A stretch of DNA of 64,000 nucleotides from Streptomyces sp. Root431 (GCF_001426585.1 NZ_LMEI01000007.1:80584-144583), one strand, 5' to 3'; shown: positions 1-8,691, numbered from the stretch's first letter. The notes: a model not told the origin generated them from the letters alone. Translations and numbers: made by a program.

Positions 1-1036
1 CGCCCACCGCCGGGTTCGCCGCGATCTCGTGGATGTCGTCGGCCTGCTGCGACAGCATCGCGGCGTTGCCGAGGATCAGGTCCTCCGTCGTCGAGCGCAG
101 GACGTTGACCTGCTCGGTGACCTTGCGCTGGTTCTCCAGGGCGGAGGCGAGCATGACCGCGATCCGCAGGGCCGTCAGGGTCGTCGACGCCGCCCGGTCC
201 ACGCCCTTGATCAGCTCGTCGTTGTTGCGGCGGACCACGTCCATCGCCATGTACCCCTGGGCGCAGACGGCGAGTTGGGTCAGCAGGTCCTGGTGCTTCT
301 GCCGGACCGGGAAGAGGACGTCGGCGCGCAGCGCGTCCGCCTGGGCCTGGTCGGGGGTGAGGGCGACGTGCTCCTCCACGGCCGCGTCGAGGGCCTCGGT
401 GAGCACCGCGTACTCCTGGAGCTTGCCCATGGTCTCCCACAGGCGGGCCCGCTCGGTCTGCAGCGCGGCGTTGTCGCGGCGCAGTTCGTCCTGGCCGCCG
501 CGGAGCGAGCCGATGATCCGGTTCAGAGTGGCTTGCGAGGAGGCGTACTTGGCGACGTGGTCGCGCAGTTTGTTGCCGCCGGGGAGCTTGGAGAGCAGCC
601 CCTTGATGCCCTTGGCGGGGGTGTCGCGGGGGTCCAGGTCCTCGACCGTGCGCCGGAGTTCGACGAGCGAGGCGCCGACCCGGGTCTGGGCGTCGCCGCC
701 GGGCGCGCCGGTGCCGAGGGAGCGGACCGTGCGGTCGAGCATGCGGTTCGACTGCTGGGCGGCGGAGCGCATCTCGCCGGCGCCGAGGGCCGCGATCTCG
801 CCGATGCGGCCCGAGAACTCGGGGGAGCGCGGGTCGAGGCCGGAGAGCGAGCCGACGTACTCCACGGCCCGCCGGGACATCTCGGTGCGGGTGGCCTCGT
901 CCAGCGGCACGAGGCCGGCGGCGGCCTGCTCGGAGCGGACGGGCGCCACCGGCTCCGGCGGGGTGAGGACGAGCGGGCTGTCGTTCCCGGGCGGTGTCAG
1001 GGCCATCGTTCTTCTCGGATCCTCGGGTGTGGTCAT
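1..1036 (-). CDS. TelA-family toxic anion resistance protein (C-terminus beyond window)
   Basis: About 345 residues are visible; the 3' end lies beyond the left edge. The protein has the charged, helical, coiled-coil-like composition of the TelA/KlaA family, with long stretches such as ETMGKLQEYAVLTEALDAAV and QQADDIHEIA. The family is linked to tellurite and other toxic-anion or cell-envelope stress resistance, but its biochemical role is not established. The ATG at 1036 forms an ATGA overlap with the stop of the upstream gene at 1033-2163, so the pair is translationally coupled. An internal ATG at 1006 is an alternative start. Family assignment is from recognised sequence character, not a search. 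Confidence 0.8.
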   Translation of the reverse strand, partial: MTTPEDPRRTMALTPPGNDSPLVLTPPEPVAPVRSEQAAAGLVPLDEATRTEMSRRAVEYVGSLSGLDPRSPEFSGRIGEIAALGAGEMRSAAQQSNRMLDRTVRSLGTGAPGGDAQTRVGASLVELRRTVEDLDPRDTPAKGIKGLLSKLPGGNKLRDHVAKYASSQATLNRIIGSLRGGQDELRRDNAALQTERARLWETMGKLQEYAVLTEALDAAVEEHVALTPDQAQADALRADVLFPVRQKHQDLLTQLAVCAQGYMAMDVVRRNNDELIKGVDRAASTTLTALRIAVMLASALENQRKVTEQVNVLRSTTEDLILGNAAMLSQQADDIHEIAANPAVG

Positions 1037-2163
1037 GCGGTGTCCCCCTGGTCACGGGCCCGCAGCGCCATCTCGTGCAGCACCTTGCCGGTGGGCACGG
1101 GCGCCTGGCGGACACCGGTCAATGTCTGGTTGAGGTAGGCGGCGTGGCCGGTCGTGGCCGCGGTGAACTCGCTCCCCGCGCCTTGCGGGCGGAAGCCGTG
1201 GCGGACCGCGAGCTTGCGCAACTCGGGGTCGGTGGAGAGGAGTTCGCCGAGCGCCCGGCCGTTCTCGGTGAGCGGTACGAGGGTGTGGTCGCTGTTGACG
1301 GTGGTGTCCGGGTAGAGGACGACGAGGTCGCCCATGGGCCGGCCCGCGAGGAGCTGGGCGGCGACCTGGGACTCGTACACCAGGACGAGCGGGTTGCCGA
1401 CGCCGCTGATGAAGTCGCGGAACGGAGCGTCGGAGCCCGCCTGTTGGGCGCCCTGCACCTGGATCAGCTTGCGCATGAGCGGCGCGGTGCGGGTCACGGC
1501 GGCCACGTCGCCCGCGACCTTCCCGCCGTCGGCGACGTAGCTCGCGGCCGCCAGGTAGAGGGCGCCGGAGTTGGAGGCGACCGGATCGGTGGAGGTGATG
1601 AAGAGGGTGCCGCTCAGCTCGGCGTGCCCGGCGGAGCCCTCCAGCTGCTGCCAGGTCCGGTCGGCGCGGGCGGCGGCCAGGTAGGCGTCCATCTTCAGGG
1701 TGCCGGTCGTTCCGCGCTCGCCGAGGGTCGCGAGGCCGTTGCCCGCGAGGACCCGGGCCGCCGTGCTGTGCGCGACGACGACGAGCGGCGAGTAGAAGGG
1801 CCGCAGGGGGGCGGTGGCCGCCTTGTCCTTCGTCTTCGCCTTCGCGCGGAGCCCGTCGGCGGGTCCCCTGGAGGAAGGGAAGGCGAAGTCGTAGCCGTCG
1901 AGGGGCAGTTCTTCCATATCCCAGGACCCGGAGGTCTCGGTGCCCACGGTGAAGCCCTTGGCGGCCAGCGCCTTCACGACCTGTGGGTCGGCGAAGAACT
2001 CCGCCTTCTCCGACCCGATGACTCCTCGCACGGTCTTCGTTGCCGTGCCTGTGTCCTTGTCGCCGCCCGTCACGAGGACGGCGGCCACGCCGCCGAGGAG
2101 AAGGACGGCCAGGACGATTCCCAGGATGCGTCTCACGCGGGCAGCGTGCTCGCGGAAACCCAC
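1033..2163 (-). CDS. membrane-anchored solute-binding-protein-like protein, coupled to TelA
   Basis: 376 residues from a GTG start. There is a basic N-terminus, one membrane segment at about residues 13-34, and then an extracellular domain. That domain resembles periplasmic binding proteins: alternating beta/alpha pattern, VVVAHSTAARVLAGNG, FITSTDPVASNSGALYLAAA, and PLVLVYESQ. There is no Cys lipobox, so anchoring would be by the uncleaved helix. It overlaps the TelA-family gene by ATGA, suggesting a two-gene unit in which a surface ligand-sensing domain works with a cytosolic TelA protein; that pairing is my inference. No transporter permease or ATPase is adjacent. The function is otherwise unknown. 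Confidence 0.65.
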   Translation of the reverse strand: MGFREHAARVRRILGIVLAVLLLGGVAAVLVTGGDKDTGTATKTVRGVIGSEKAEFFADPQVVKALAAKGFTVGTETSGSWDMEELPLDGYDFAFPSSRGPADGLRAKAKTKDKAATAPLRPFYSPLVVVAHSTAARVLAGNGLATLGERGTTGTLKMDAYLAAARADRTWQQLEGSAGHAELSGTLFITSTDPVASNSGALYLAAASYVADGGKVAGDVAAVTRTAPLMRKLIQVQGAQQAGSDAPFRDFISGVGNPLVLVYESQVAAQLLAGRPMGDLVVLYPDTTVNSDHTLVPLTENGRALGELLSTDPELRKLAVRHGFRPQGAGSEFTAATTGHAAYLNQTLTGVRQAPVPTGKVLHEMALRARDQGDTA

Positions 2164-2263
2164 ATTCCAGGGGGAGTTGGGTGTACGGGGGGTGAAGTGC
2201 CGATCCCGGTACCGAACCGGAGCGGGGGGTGCCGGATGGGAGTCGGTGGCCTTGGTGGTCCCG

Positions 2264-2354
2264 GGTGGGTGGCGCCCGGTCCGAGGCGTGTCGGGTCCGG
2301 TGGGTGGCGCCCGGTCCGAGGCGTGTCGGGTCCGGTGGGTGGCGCCCGGTCCGC
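2264..2354. repeat. 35-bp tandem repeat, about 2.6 copies
   Basis: The unit beginning ggtgggtggcgcccggtccg starts at 2264, 2299 and 2334; the first two copies are identical and the third is partial. It fills most of the 219-bp gap upstream of the binding-protein-like gene. No gene is visible here. Confidence 0.9.
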
Positions 2355-2382
2355 GCGGTTCGTGCCGCGCGGACCGGGGCCG

Positions 2383-2772
2383 TCAGGGGGCGCCGACCAG
2401 GGTCTCCCCGGCCAGTGCCGCGGTGTGCGCGTCCATGCGCCCTGCGGCGAGGATCGCGGCGGCCGTGTCGGCCCGGGAGGCGGCGACGACCAGGGCGCGG
2501 CCCGCGAGGGCGTGCGCCTTGTGGTGCAGGTCCCGCGCGGGCGAGCCGCTCAGACCCGCGTGGCGGGCGGGCGGTGCGCCGCGCAGCCGCGCCACCTGGC
2601 GGGCGATGAGCTCGCCCGCCTCCGTGTCGCCGAGCTCGTCGGTGACGGCGAGCAGGGCGGCGAGGTGTCCGGCGAGCTGGATGTCCAGCTCCTCCTCGCG
2701 GGAGCGGTGCGGGTACGCGTGGTCGTCGTCGGCCATCCGGTGGACCGACTTGGTGCGGATCGGTTCGTACAT
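2383..2772 (-). CDS. conserved small hypothetical protein
   Basis: 129 residues, soluble and mostly helical, with a repeated Ala/Leu pattern (for example QLAGHLAALLAVTDELGDTE and ALAGRALVVAASRADTAAAI). No signal peptide, membrane segment or metal motif is visible. The ATG at 2772 has a strong AGGAGG at 2782-2787. A TAGGAT -10 lies just upstream, and a perfect palindrome lies in the promoter spacer. I do not recognise a family; the operator suggests it is regulated on its own. Confidence 0.7.
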   Translation of the reverse strand: MYEPIRTKSVHRMADDDHAYPHRSREEELDIQLAGHLAALLAVTDELGDTEAGELIARQVARLRGAPPARHAGLSGSPARDLHHKAHALAGRALVVAASRADTAAAILAAGRMDAHTAALAGETLVGAP

Positions 2773-2810
2773 GGGGATGGCCTCCTGAGTGCTCTGGGAG
2801 CCATCCTAGC

Positions 2811-2825
2811 TTAGATTCGGTCTAA
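2811..2825. promoter_or_regulatory. palindromic operator in the promoter of the 129-residue gene
   Basis: The sequence ttagattcggtctaa is a TTAGA-N5-TCTAA inverted repeat. On the minus strand it lies directly before a TAGGAT -10 (2804-2809), where a bound repressor would block RNA polymerase. It is shorter than the 19-bp DmdR/IdeR iron box. The regulator is unknown. Confidence 0.5.
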
Positions 2826-2853
2826 AGTTGAGCGTTGTCCGGGTGTGATGGGG

Positions 2854-4065
2854 TCAGGGCTGGCTGTAGCCGTCGAGGAACCGGCCGATCCGCGTCACGG
2901 CGTCCGCCAGGTCCGCCGCCGCGGGCAGCGTGACGATCCGGAAGTGGTCCGGCTCGTGCCAGTTGAAGCCCGTCCCGTGCACGACCATGATCTTCTCGGC
3001 CCGCAGCAGGTCCAGGACCATCTGCCGGTCGTCCTTGATCTTGTAGACGTTCGGGTCGAGGCGCGGGAAGAGGTACAGGGCGCCCTTCGGCTTCACGCAC
3101 GTCACGCCCGGGATCTGCGTCAGCAGCTCGTACGCCGTGTCGCGCTGCTCGAGCAGCCGCCCGCCCGGCAGCACCAGGTCCTCGATCGACTGCCGGCCCT
3201 GGAGGGCGGCGGCCACGGCGTGCTGCGCCGGCATGTTCGCGCAGAGGCGCATGTTCGCGAGGATCGTGAGGCCCTCGATGTACGAGGACGCGTGGTGCTT
3301 CGGACCGCAGACCGCCAGCCAGCCGGAGCGGAAGCCCGCCACCCGGTAGTTCTTGCTCATCCCGTTGAAGGTGAGGCAGAGGAGGTCGGGGGCGATCGCG
3401 GCGGTCGGCGTGTGCGTCGTGCCGTCGTAGAGGATCTTGTCGTAGATCTCGTCCGAGCAGACCACCAGATTGTGGCGGCGGGCGATCTCCGTCAGGGAGC
3501 GGAGCATCTCGTCGTCGTAGACGGCGCCCGTCGGGTTGTTCGGGTTGATGATCACGATCGCCTTGGTGCGGTCGGTGATCTTCCGCTCGATGTCGGCGAG
3601 GTCCGGCATCCAGTCGGCCTGCTCGTCGCAGCGGTAGTGCACGGCCGTACCGCCCGCGAGCGAGACCGAGGCGGTCCACAGCGGATAGTCCGGGGCCGGT
3701 ACGAGGACCTCGTCGCCGTCGTCGAGGAGCGCCTGCATCGACATCTGGATCAGCTCCGAGACGCCGTTGCCGAGGTAGATGTCCTCGACGGAGAGCGGAA
3801 TGCCCTTCGTCTCGTAGTGGCTCATCACCGCACGGCGGGCCGCGAGCAGGCCCTTCGCGTCGCCGTAGCCGTGCGCCTCGGAAAGGTTGCGCAGCACGTC
3901 CTCGAGGATGGCGGGCGGACACTCGAAGCCGAAGGCCGCCGGGTTGCCCGTGTTGAGCTTGAGGATGCGATGACCCGCAGCCTCCAGCCGCATCGCCTCT
4001 TCGAGCACCGGACCCCGGATTTCGTAACAGACGTTGGCGAGCTTCGTGGACTGGATCACCTGCAT
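2854..4065 (-). CDS. alaA: alanine-forming aminotransferase AlaA
   Basis: 403 residues; a full-length class I PLP-dependent aminotransferase. It closely follows E. coli AlaA along its whole length as I remember that sequence (NVCYEIRGPVLEEA near the N-terminus, PAPDYPLWTASVSL, IINPNNPTGAVY, SDEIYDKILYDG). The PLP lysine is K238 in SKNYRVAGFR, with D205/Y208 for the cofactor and a C-terminal FRIVTLP arginine for the substrate carboxylate. It would interconvert pyruvate/glutamate with alanine/2-oxoglutarate in the cytosol. It is monocistronic. Its 5' side faces the divergent glycan unit and shares the short gap at 4066-4200. Confidence 0.93.
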   Translation of the reverse strand: MQVIQSTKLANVCYEIRGPVLEEAMRLEAAGHRILKLNTGNPAAFGFECPPAILEDVLRNLSEAHGYGDAKGLLAARRAVMSHYETKGIPLSVEDIYLGNGVSELIQMSMQALLDDGDEVLVPAPDYPLWTASVSLAGGTAVHYRCDEQADWMPDLADIERKITDRTKAIVIINPNNPTGAVYDDEMLRSLTEIARRHNLVVCSDEIYDKILYDGTTHTPTAAIAPDLLCLTFNGMSKNYRVAGFRSGWLAVCGPKHHASSYIEGLTILANMRLCANMPAQHAVAAALQGRQSIEDLVLPGGRLLEQRDTAYELLTQIPGVTCVKPKGALYLFPRLDPNVYKIKDDRQMVLDLLRAEKIMVVHGTGFNWHEPDHFRIVTLPAAADLADAVTRIGRFLDGYSQP

Positions 4066-4186
4066 GTCGAGAGCTTACGGCGGGGCGGGGCGGGACGCCT
4101 CGTGTTTTGGGACACGTCGGACAGCGGCTATGTCATCGGAGACTGTCCGGAATGTGTGTGGACTCGCGCCGCACTGATGTGCTCCC

Positions 4187-4192
4187 TACAAT
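4187..4192 (+). promoter_or_regulatory. -10 box for a probable leaderless transcript
   Basis: TACAAT lies 8 nt before the ATG at 4201. A transcript starting about 7 nt downstream would begin at or next to the start codon, which fits the lack of a Shine-Dalgarno sequence there. No good -35 is visible. Confidence 0.5.
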
Positions 4193-4200
4193 GCGCGCAC

Positions 4201-4719
4201 ATGAGCCACCAGGACAACAGCGTCTTCGTCGACGCCTCGGGGCGACGCGGCCGCTTGGTGCGGTGGAGCGCTGCCGGAGTGGGTGTGGCGTGCCTCGGAT
4301 TCCTCGGCATCGTCATCGCCGGATCCTTCGGTGCCGGACCCGCGGGAGGGCCGCTGCCCTGGGCCGACGAGGAGCGGCGGGACGCCCCTGCGCTCATCCA
4401 GCCGACCCCTGCGACGTCCGGGGACGGGGACGGCGAATCCGAGGGCACGCCGAAGCGCACGGGTACCCCGCGCGGCACGGCGGACGCCTCCGGAACCTCT
4501 GCCACGCCGACATCGACGCCGGCATCGGCATCGACGCCGACGGTCGAGGCCACGACCTCGGCCCCGGCGCCCAGCACCAGCACCTCCGCGACCCCGACGG
4601 TCCCCTCGCCCACGGCCACCCCAGGTGGCGGTGGCGCGGGCGGGGGCGGCGGCGAGACGACCGACACGGGTCCCGGCAAGGCCGACGAGGCCCCGGGCGC
4701 CACGAAGAGACCCAGGTGA
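4201..4719 (+). CDS. small single-pass membrane protein with Ser/Thr/Pro-rich tail
   Basis: 172 residues. A short basic N-terminus is followed by one membrane segment at about 22-42 and a long low-complexity extracellular tail rich in T, S, P, A and G, ending in a Gly run and KRPR. Its stop overlaps the next start (GTGA at 4716-4719), so it is coupled to the deacetylase-like/GT2 synthase. The order small membrane protein then GT2/deacetylase resembles matA-matB, the adhesive-polysaccharide genes of S. coelicolor/S. lividans as I remember them. Orthology is not proven. A role as accessory subunit or wall-spanning partner of the synthase is inference. Confidence 0.7.
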   Translation: MSHQDNSVFVDASGRRGRLVRWSAAGVGVACLGFLGIVIAGSFGAGPAGGPLPWADEERRDAPALIQPTPATSGDGDGESEGTPKRTGTPRGTADASGTSATPTSTPASASTPTVEATTSAPAPSTSTSATPTVPSPTATPGGGGAGGGGGETTDTGPGKADEAPGATKRPR

Positions 4720-7190
4720 ACGACTTCGGGCGCGAGGGGTCCGGGCGCGAGGAGCCCGAGTACGAGGGCTCCATGCACTCCGACCATTCCCGGGCGCACA
4801 CCGCCGGGCAGGGGTACGCGTACGGCCACGGCTACGGAGGCACGTACGAGGACCCCGCCCACCAGGGGCAGGCCGACGCGGAGCCGTACCGGCACCCGTC
4901 CGGGACGTACGGGTCGTACGGGCAGGGCGCCGCGCCCGCGACCCCGGAGCCGTACACCCCCTACGCCCCGGACGCCCCGTCCGCGTATGCCATGGACCGT
5001 ACGTACGAGACGTACGAGACGTACGAGACGTACGAGACGTACGAGACGTATGAGACGTACGAGGCTCCTGTTCCCCCTGTCACCTCCTCCCGGCCGGCCA
5101 CGCCCGCCCAGCCCGGCGCGCCCCGCACACGGCACGCGCTGCGGCGGGACCCGCGGGCCCACTGGGCGATGCTCTGTCTGCTCCTCCTCGTCGCGGCCAC
5201 CGCGCTCGTCTTCGCCGGATACGGCCGCCACGAGATAGCCGCGACCGCGCCGCCGCGGCCCCACTGTCCCACCGCCCCCGAGCCCCGCGGCGAAGGCCCG
5301 GTCGTCCAGGTGGACGAGAACGGCATCGTGCGCAGCGCCACCCCGCCCGACGGCACGGTGGCCCTCACCTACGACGGCGGGCCGAGCCCCGACTGGACCC
5401 CGCGTCTTCTCGACGTCCTCGCCGCACGCCACGCGAAGGCGACCTTCTTCCTGACCGGCTCCGAGGCCGCCGCCCACCCCGACCTCGTCCGCCGTATCGT
5501 CGCCGACGGCCACGAGCTCGGTTCGCACACGTACACCGACGTCGACCTCGCCCAGGTCTCGGCCGCCCGCGCCGACCTGGAGCTCTCCTTCACCCAGAAC
5601 GCGCTCGCGGCGAGCACCGGCCTCGGCACCCGCCTGCTGCGGCTGCCGCACACCACCGGCCTCGCGACGCTCTGCGCCGACCAGTGGGAGGCCGGCCGCC
5701 GGGCCGCCGGGGCCGGCTACGTCCTGGTGACCGCCGACGGGAAGTCCGTCCTCCAGCTCACTGGCTCCCCGCAGGCCGTCGACGAGACCGAGAACCTCCT
5801 CACGCGCGCCGGCGGCGCCACCCGTCACACCTCCGTCGGCCAGGCCCTCGGGATCTCCGACACCACGTACCGCGTCTCCACGTTCGCCGAATGGAAGGGC
5901 GCCGCGTTCGTCCAGGCCCAGGCCGCGTCCCGGGGCTTCGCCGACGCCATGACCGGGCTGCTCGTCGTGGCCGGTGTCATCACCGCCGTCCGGCTCGCCC
6001 TGCTCATCGGCGTCGCCCGCGTCCACGTCCGGCGTACCCGGTCCCGCCGCCGCCGCGGCGCGCCCCGGCTGCCGCCTGTCACCGAGCCGGTCTCGATCCT
6101 CGTCCCCGCCTACAACGAGGAGGCCGGGATCGAGGCGACCGTCCGCTCCCTGCTCGCCTCCACGTACGGCGCGATCCAGGTCGTGGTCGTCGACGACGGC
6201 TCCTCCGACCGCACCTTCGAGATCGCCGAGTCCATCGACGATCCGCGGGTGATGGTCGTGCGCCAACCCAACGCGGGCAAGGCCGCCGCCCTCAACACCG
6301 GCCTCGCGTGGGCCCACCACGACATCGTCGTGATGATCGACGGCGACACGGTCTTCGAACCGGACGCGGTACGCCGCCTGGTCCAGCCGCTCGCGGACCC
6401 CCGCGTCGGCGCGGTCAGCGGCAACACCAAGGTCGGCAACCGGCAGGGCGTCCTCGGCCGGTGGCAGCACCTGGAGTACGTGATCGGCTTCAACCTCGAC
6501 CGGCGGATGTACGACGTCCTGGAGTGCATGCCCACCGTCCCCGGTGCCATCGGCGCCTTCCGCAGGGACGCGCTGGCCGGTGTCGGCGGGGTCAGCGAGG
6601 ACACCCTCGCGGAGGACACCGACCTGACGATGGCGCTGTGCCGGGCCGGCTGGCGCGTCGTGTACGAGGAGTCCGCCATCGCGTGGACGGAGGCGCCGTC
6701 CACGGTCCGGCAGCTGTGGAAGCAGCGCTACCGGTGGTGCTACGGCACCCTTCAGGCGATGTGGAAGCACCGCAGGGCGGTCGTCGAGAGGGGCCAGTCG
6801 GGCAAGCTCGGCCGCCGGGGCCTCCTCTACCTGCTGCTCTTCCAGACGGTGCTGCCGCTGCTCGCTCCGCTGGTCGACGTCTTCGCCGTCTACGGCCTGT
6901 TCTTCCAGGACCCCGGGCAGGCGCTGGGGGTCTGGATCGGTTTCACGGCGGTACAGGTCGGCACGGCCGTGTACGCGCTCCGCCTGGACAAGGAGCGGTT
7001 CGAGCCGATCTGGACCCTCCCGCTGCAGATCGTCGTCTACCGCCAGCTCATGTACCTGGTCGTCGTCCAGTCGGTCGTCACCGCGCTCCTCGGCAGCCGG
7101 CTGCGCTGGCACCGGATGCACCGCACGGGTACGGCCACGGAGACCCTGGAGCGGACGGGGGCGGCGTCCGGGGGACGGCCCGCGGGATAG
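4716..7190 (+). CDS. membrane GT2 polysaccharide synthase fused to a degenerate NodB-like domain
   Basis: 824 residues from GTG 4716. Order: a Tyr/Gly-rich cytosolic region (1-145) with seven TYE repeats; membrane helix (about 148-170); NodB-fold deacetylase-like domain (about 210-400); helix (about 411-436); GT2 domain (about 455-690); and C-terminal helices. The processive GT2 signature is intact (VDDGSSDRT, DGD, LAEDTDLTM, QRYRW). The NodB domain is not: motif 1 reads TYDGGP instead of TFDDGP and motif 2 reads HTYTD instead of H-S/T-x-x-H. Two of three metal ligands are therefore missing. It most likely polymerises and exports a beta-linked hexosamine glycan (MatB-like). An alternative start is ATG 4771. 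Confidence 0.85.
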   Translation: MNDFGREGSGREEPEYEGSMHSDHSRAHTAGQGYAYGHGYGGTYEDPAHQGQADAEPYRHPSGTYGSYGQGAAPATPEPYTPYAPDAPSAYAMDRTYETYETYETYETYETYETYEAPVPPVTSSRPATPAQPGAPRTRHALRRDPRAHWAMLCLLLLVAATALVFAGYGRHEIAATAPPRPHCPTAPEPRGEGPVVQVDENGIVRSATPPDGTVALTYDGGPSPDWTPRLLDVLAARHAKATFFLTGSEAAAHPDLVRRIVADGHELGSHTYTDVDLAQVSAARADLELSFTQNALAASTGLGTRLLRLPHTTGLATLCADQWEAGRRAAGAGYVLVTADGKSVLQLTGSPQAVDETENLLTRAGGATRHTSVGQALGISDTTYRVSTFAEWKGAAFVQAQAASRGFADAMTGLLVVAGVITAVRLALLIGVARVHVRRTRSRRRRGAPRLPPVTEPVSILVPAYNEEAGIEATVRSLLASTYGAIQVVVVDDGSSDRTFEIAESIDDPRVMVVRQPNAGKAAALNTGLAWAHHDIVVMIDGDTVFEPDAVRRLVQPLADPRVGAVSGNTKVGNRQGVLGRWQHLEYVIGFNLDRRMYDVLECMPTVPGAIGAFRRDALAGVGGVSEDTLAEDTDLTMALCRAGWRVVYEESAIAWTEAPSTVRQLWKQRYRWCYGTLQAMWKHRRAVVERGQSGKLGRRGLLYLLLFQTVLPLLAPLVDVFAVYGLFFQDPGQALGVWIGFTAVQVGTAVYALRLDKERFEPIWTLPLQIVVYRQLMYLVVVQSVVTALLGSRLRWHRMHRTGTATETLERTGAASGGRPAG
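5001..5063 (+). repeat. 9-bp coding tandem repeat, seven copies (TYE)
   Basis: Seven units of acgtacgag (unit 6 has tat for tac) encode Thr-Tyr-Glu repeats in the cytosolic N-terminal region of the GT2 synthase. Whole 9-bp units keep the frame, so the copy number could vary between strains by slippage. Confidence 0.95.
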
Positions 7191-7201
7191 GTTGGCACGT
7201 C

Positions 7202-8635
7202 ATGTGGGTTTTCAGTGCCTCCGGATGCCGGTGGCTGGGTGCTGCCGGATCGCTCGCCGTCGCCGTGGGCGGGTGGGCCGCCGGGACGCTGCCCGTACGC
7301 GGCGGCTGGGGCCTGTGGGAGCCGCGCGGCTCCGCGCTCACCCTGGCCGGCGCCCTCCTCGCGTATCTCGGCCTGACCCTGCTCGTCGCCGCCTGGTGGC
7401 GGTACGGCGTGCTGCTCGCCCGCGGCGTGCGGGACGGGGTACTCCGGACCCTGGCCCTCTGGACCGCGCCGCTGCTCCTCGCCCCGCCGCTCTACAGCGC
7501 CGACGTCTACAGCTACATCGCGCAGGGCGCGATGGTCCTCGAAGGCCACGACGTGTACGGGGGCGGGCCCTCCGTCCTCGGCCCCGGCGACCTCGGCGCC
7601 GACGCGGCGGCGAGCGTCGGCGGCCACTGGACCGACACCCCGGCCCCGTACGGCCCGGTCTTCCTGCTCCTCGCCGAGGTCGTCGTGAAGGCGACCGGCG
7701 GGGCGGTCGTGCCGGCCGTCCTCGGGATGCGGCTGATCGCCCTGGGCGCGCTCGCGCTGATCGTCTGGGCCGTACGGGGGCTCGGCGGGGGAGCCGGGGG
7801 CCGGGACGGGGCCGTGTGGCTGGCCGCGCTCAACCCCCTCCTGCTGATCCATGTCGTCGCCGGAATGCACAACGACGGGCTGATGATCGGCCTCATGCTC
7901 GGCGGCGTGCTCCTCGCGGTGCGCGGGCGGTGGGTGCTCGGCTGCGTCCTCGTCGGCCTCGCGATGATGGTGAAGTCGCCGGCGGCGGTGGCCCTGCTGT
8001 TCATCGGCGTCATGATCGCGCGCCGGGACGGCGGCGCCCGGGGTGTGGCGAAGGGGCTCGTGCTGCCGGGGCTCGTGGCGGGCGCGGTCGCCGTGGGGGC
8101 GACACTGGCCGCCGGGACCGGGTTCGGGTGGCTGCGGACGCAGAGCGTCGCCGGGGCGATCCACACGGCGCTCTCGGCGACGAGCGACCTCGGGCTCGGC
8201 CTCGGGCTGCTCGTCGCGGACGATCCCGACCCCGTGAAGGGCGTCGTCCAGAAGCTGGGCCTCGCCGTCGCCGTCGCGGTCATCCTGGTGCTCGCGTGGC
8301 GGGCGTGGCGGGGGGTGCTGGATCCGGTGCTGGGGCTCGGGCTCTCACTGGTGGCGCTCGTCGCGCTCTCGCCGATGGTGCAGCCGTGGTACCTGCTGTG
8401 GGGGACGGTCGTCGTCGCGGCGGTCGCCTGGCGGAGCCGGGCGGGTCAGCTGCTGATGGTGCTGTCGGCGGCGCTCGTGTACGAGACGGCGCCGTCGGGC
8501 CGGACACCCTGGTACGGGTTCGTGCTGGCGGGGGTAGTGGTGGCGGTGGGTCTCGTGTGGATGCGGCGTGAGCGGTGGGCCGCCGCCGCACCGGCCGGCG
8601 GGCAACCGGGCGCCGAGAGCGTCCGGGTCCGATAA
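7202..8635 (+). CDS. polyprenol-phosphate-mannose-dependent mannosyltransferase (MptB-like)
   Basis: 477 residues with about 12 hydrophobic segments. An early loop carries YSADVYSYIAQGAMVLEGHDVY, a form typical of the MptA/MptB alpha-1,6-mannosyltransferase family of actinobacteria. The Asp in SADVYSY is the likely catalytic residue of this GT-C fold. It would transfer mannose from polyprenol-phosphate-mannose to a lipid-linked or surface glycan on the outer face of the membrane. It starts 11 bp after the GT2 synthase and shares its direction, so it probably belongs to the same unit. The Shine-Dalgarno sequence is weak. The acceptor cannot be told from sequence. Confidence 0.82.
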   Translation: MWVFSASGCRWLGAAGSLAVAVGGWAAGTLPVRGGWGLWEPRGSALTLAGALLAYLGLTLLVAAWWRYGVLLARGVRDGVLRTLALWTAPLLLAPPLYSADVYSYIAQGAMVLEGHDVYGGGPSVLGPGDLGADAAASVGGHWTDTPAPYGPVFLLLAEVVVKATGGAVVPAVLGMRLIALGALALIVWAVRGLGGGAGGRDGAVWLAALNPLLLIHVVAGMHNDGLMIGLMLGGVLLAVRGRWVLGCVLVGLAMMVKSPAAVALLFIGVMIARRDGGARGVAKGLVLPGLVAGAVAVGATLAAGTGFGWLRTQSVAGAIHTALSATSDLGLGLGLLVADDPDPVKGVVQKLGLAVAVAVILVLAWRAWRGVLDPVLGLGLSLVALVALSPMVQPWYLLWGTVVVAAVAWRSRAGQLLMVLSAALVYETAPSGRTPWYGFVLAGVVVAVGLVWMRRERWAAAAPAGGQPGAESVRVR

Positions 8636-8691
8636 CGGACCCAGAGCCTCAGAGAGCGTCGGGGCCTCAGAGCATCAGAGCGTCGGGGCCG

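Noticed and set aside
2811..2825. Iron box for DmdR1/IdeR
   Set aside because: The palindrome is 15 bp and lacks the GGTTAG-core spacing of the 19-bp iron box.
4128..7121. Long open frame on the minus strand opposite the GT2 synthase
   Set aside because: It encodes a Gly/Arg/Val-rich, low-complexity chain without domains. It is the GC-bias shadow of the real gene, which has intact GT2 motifs.
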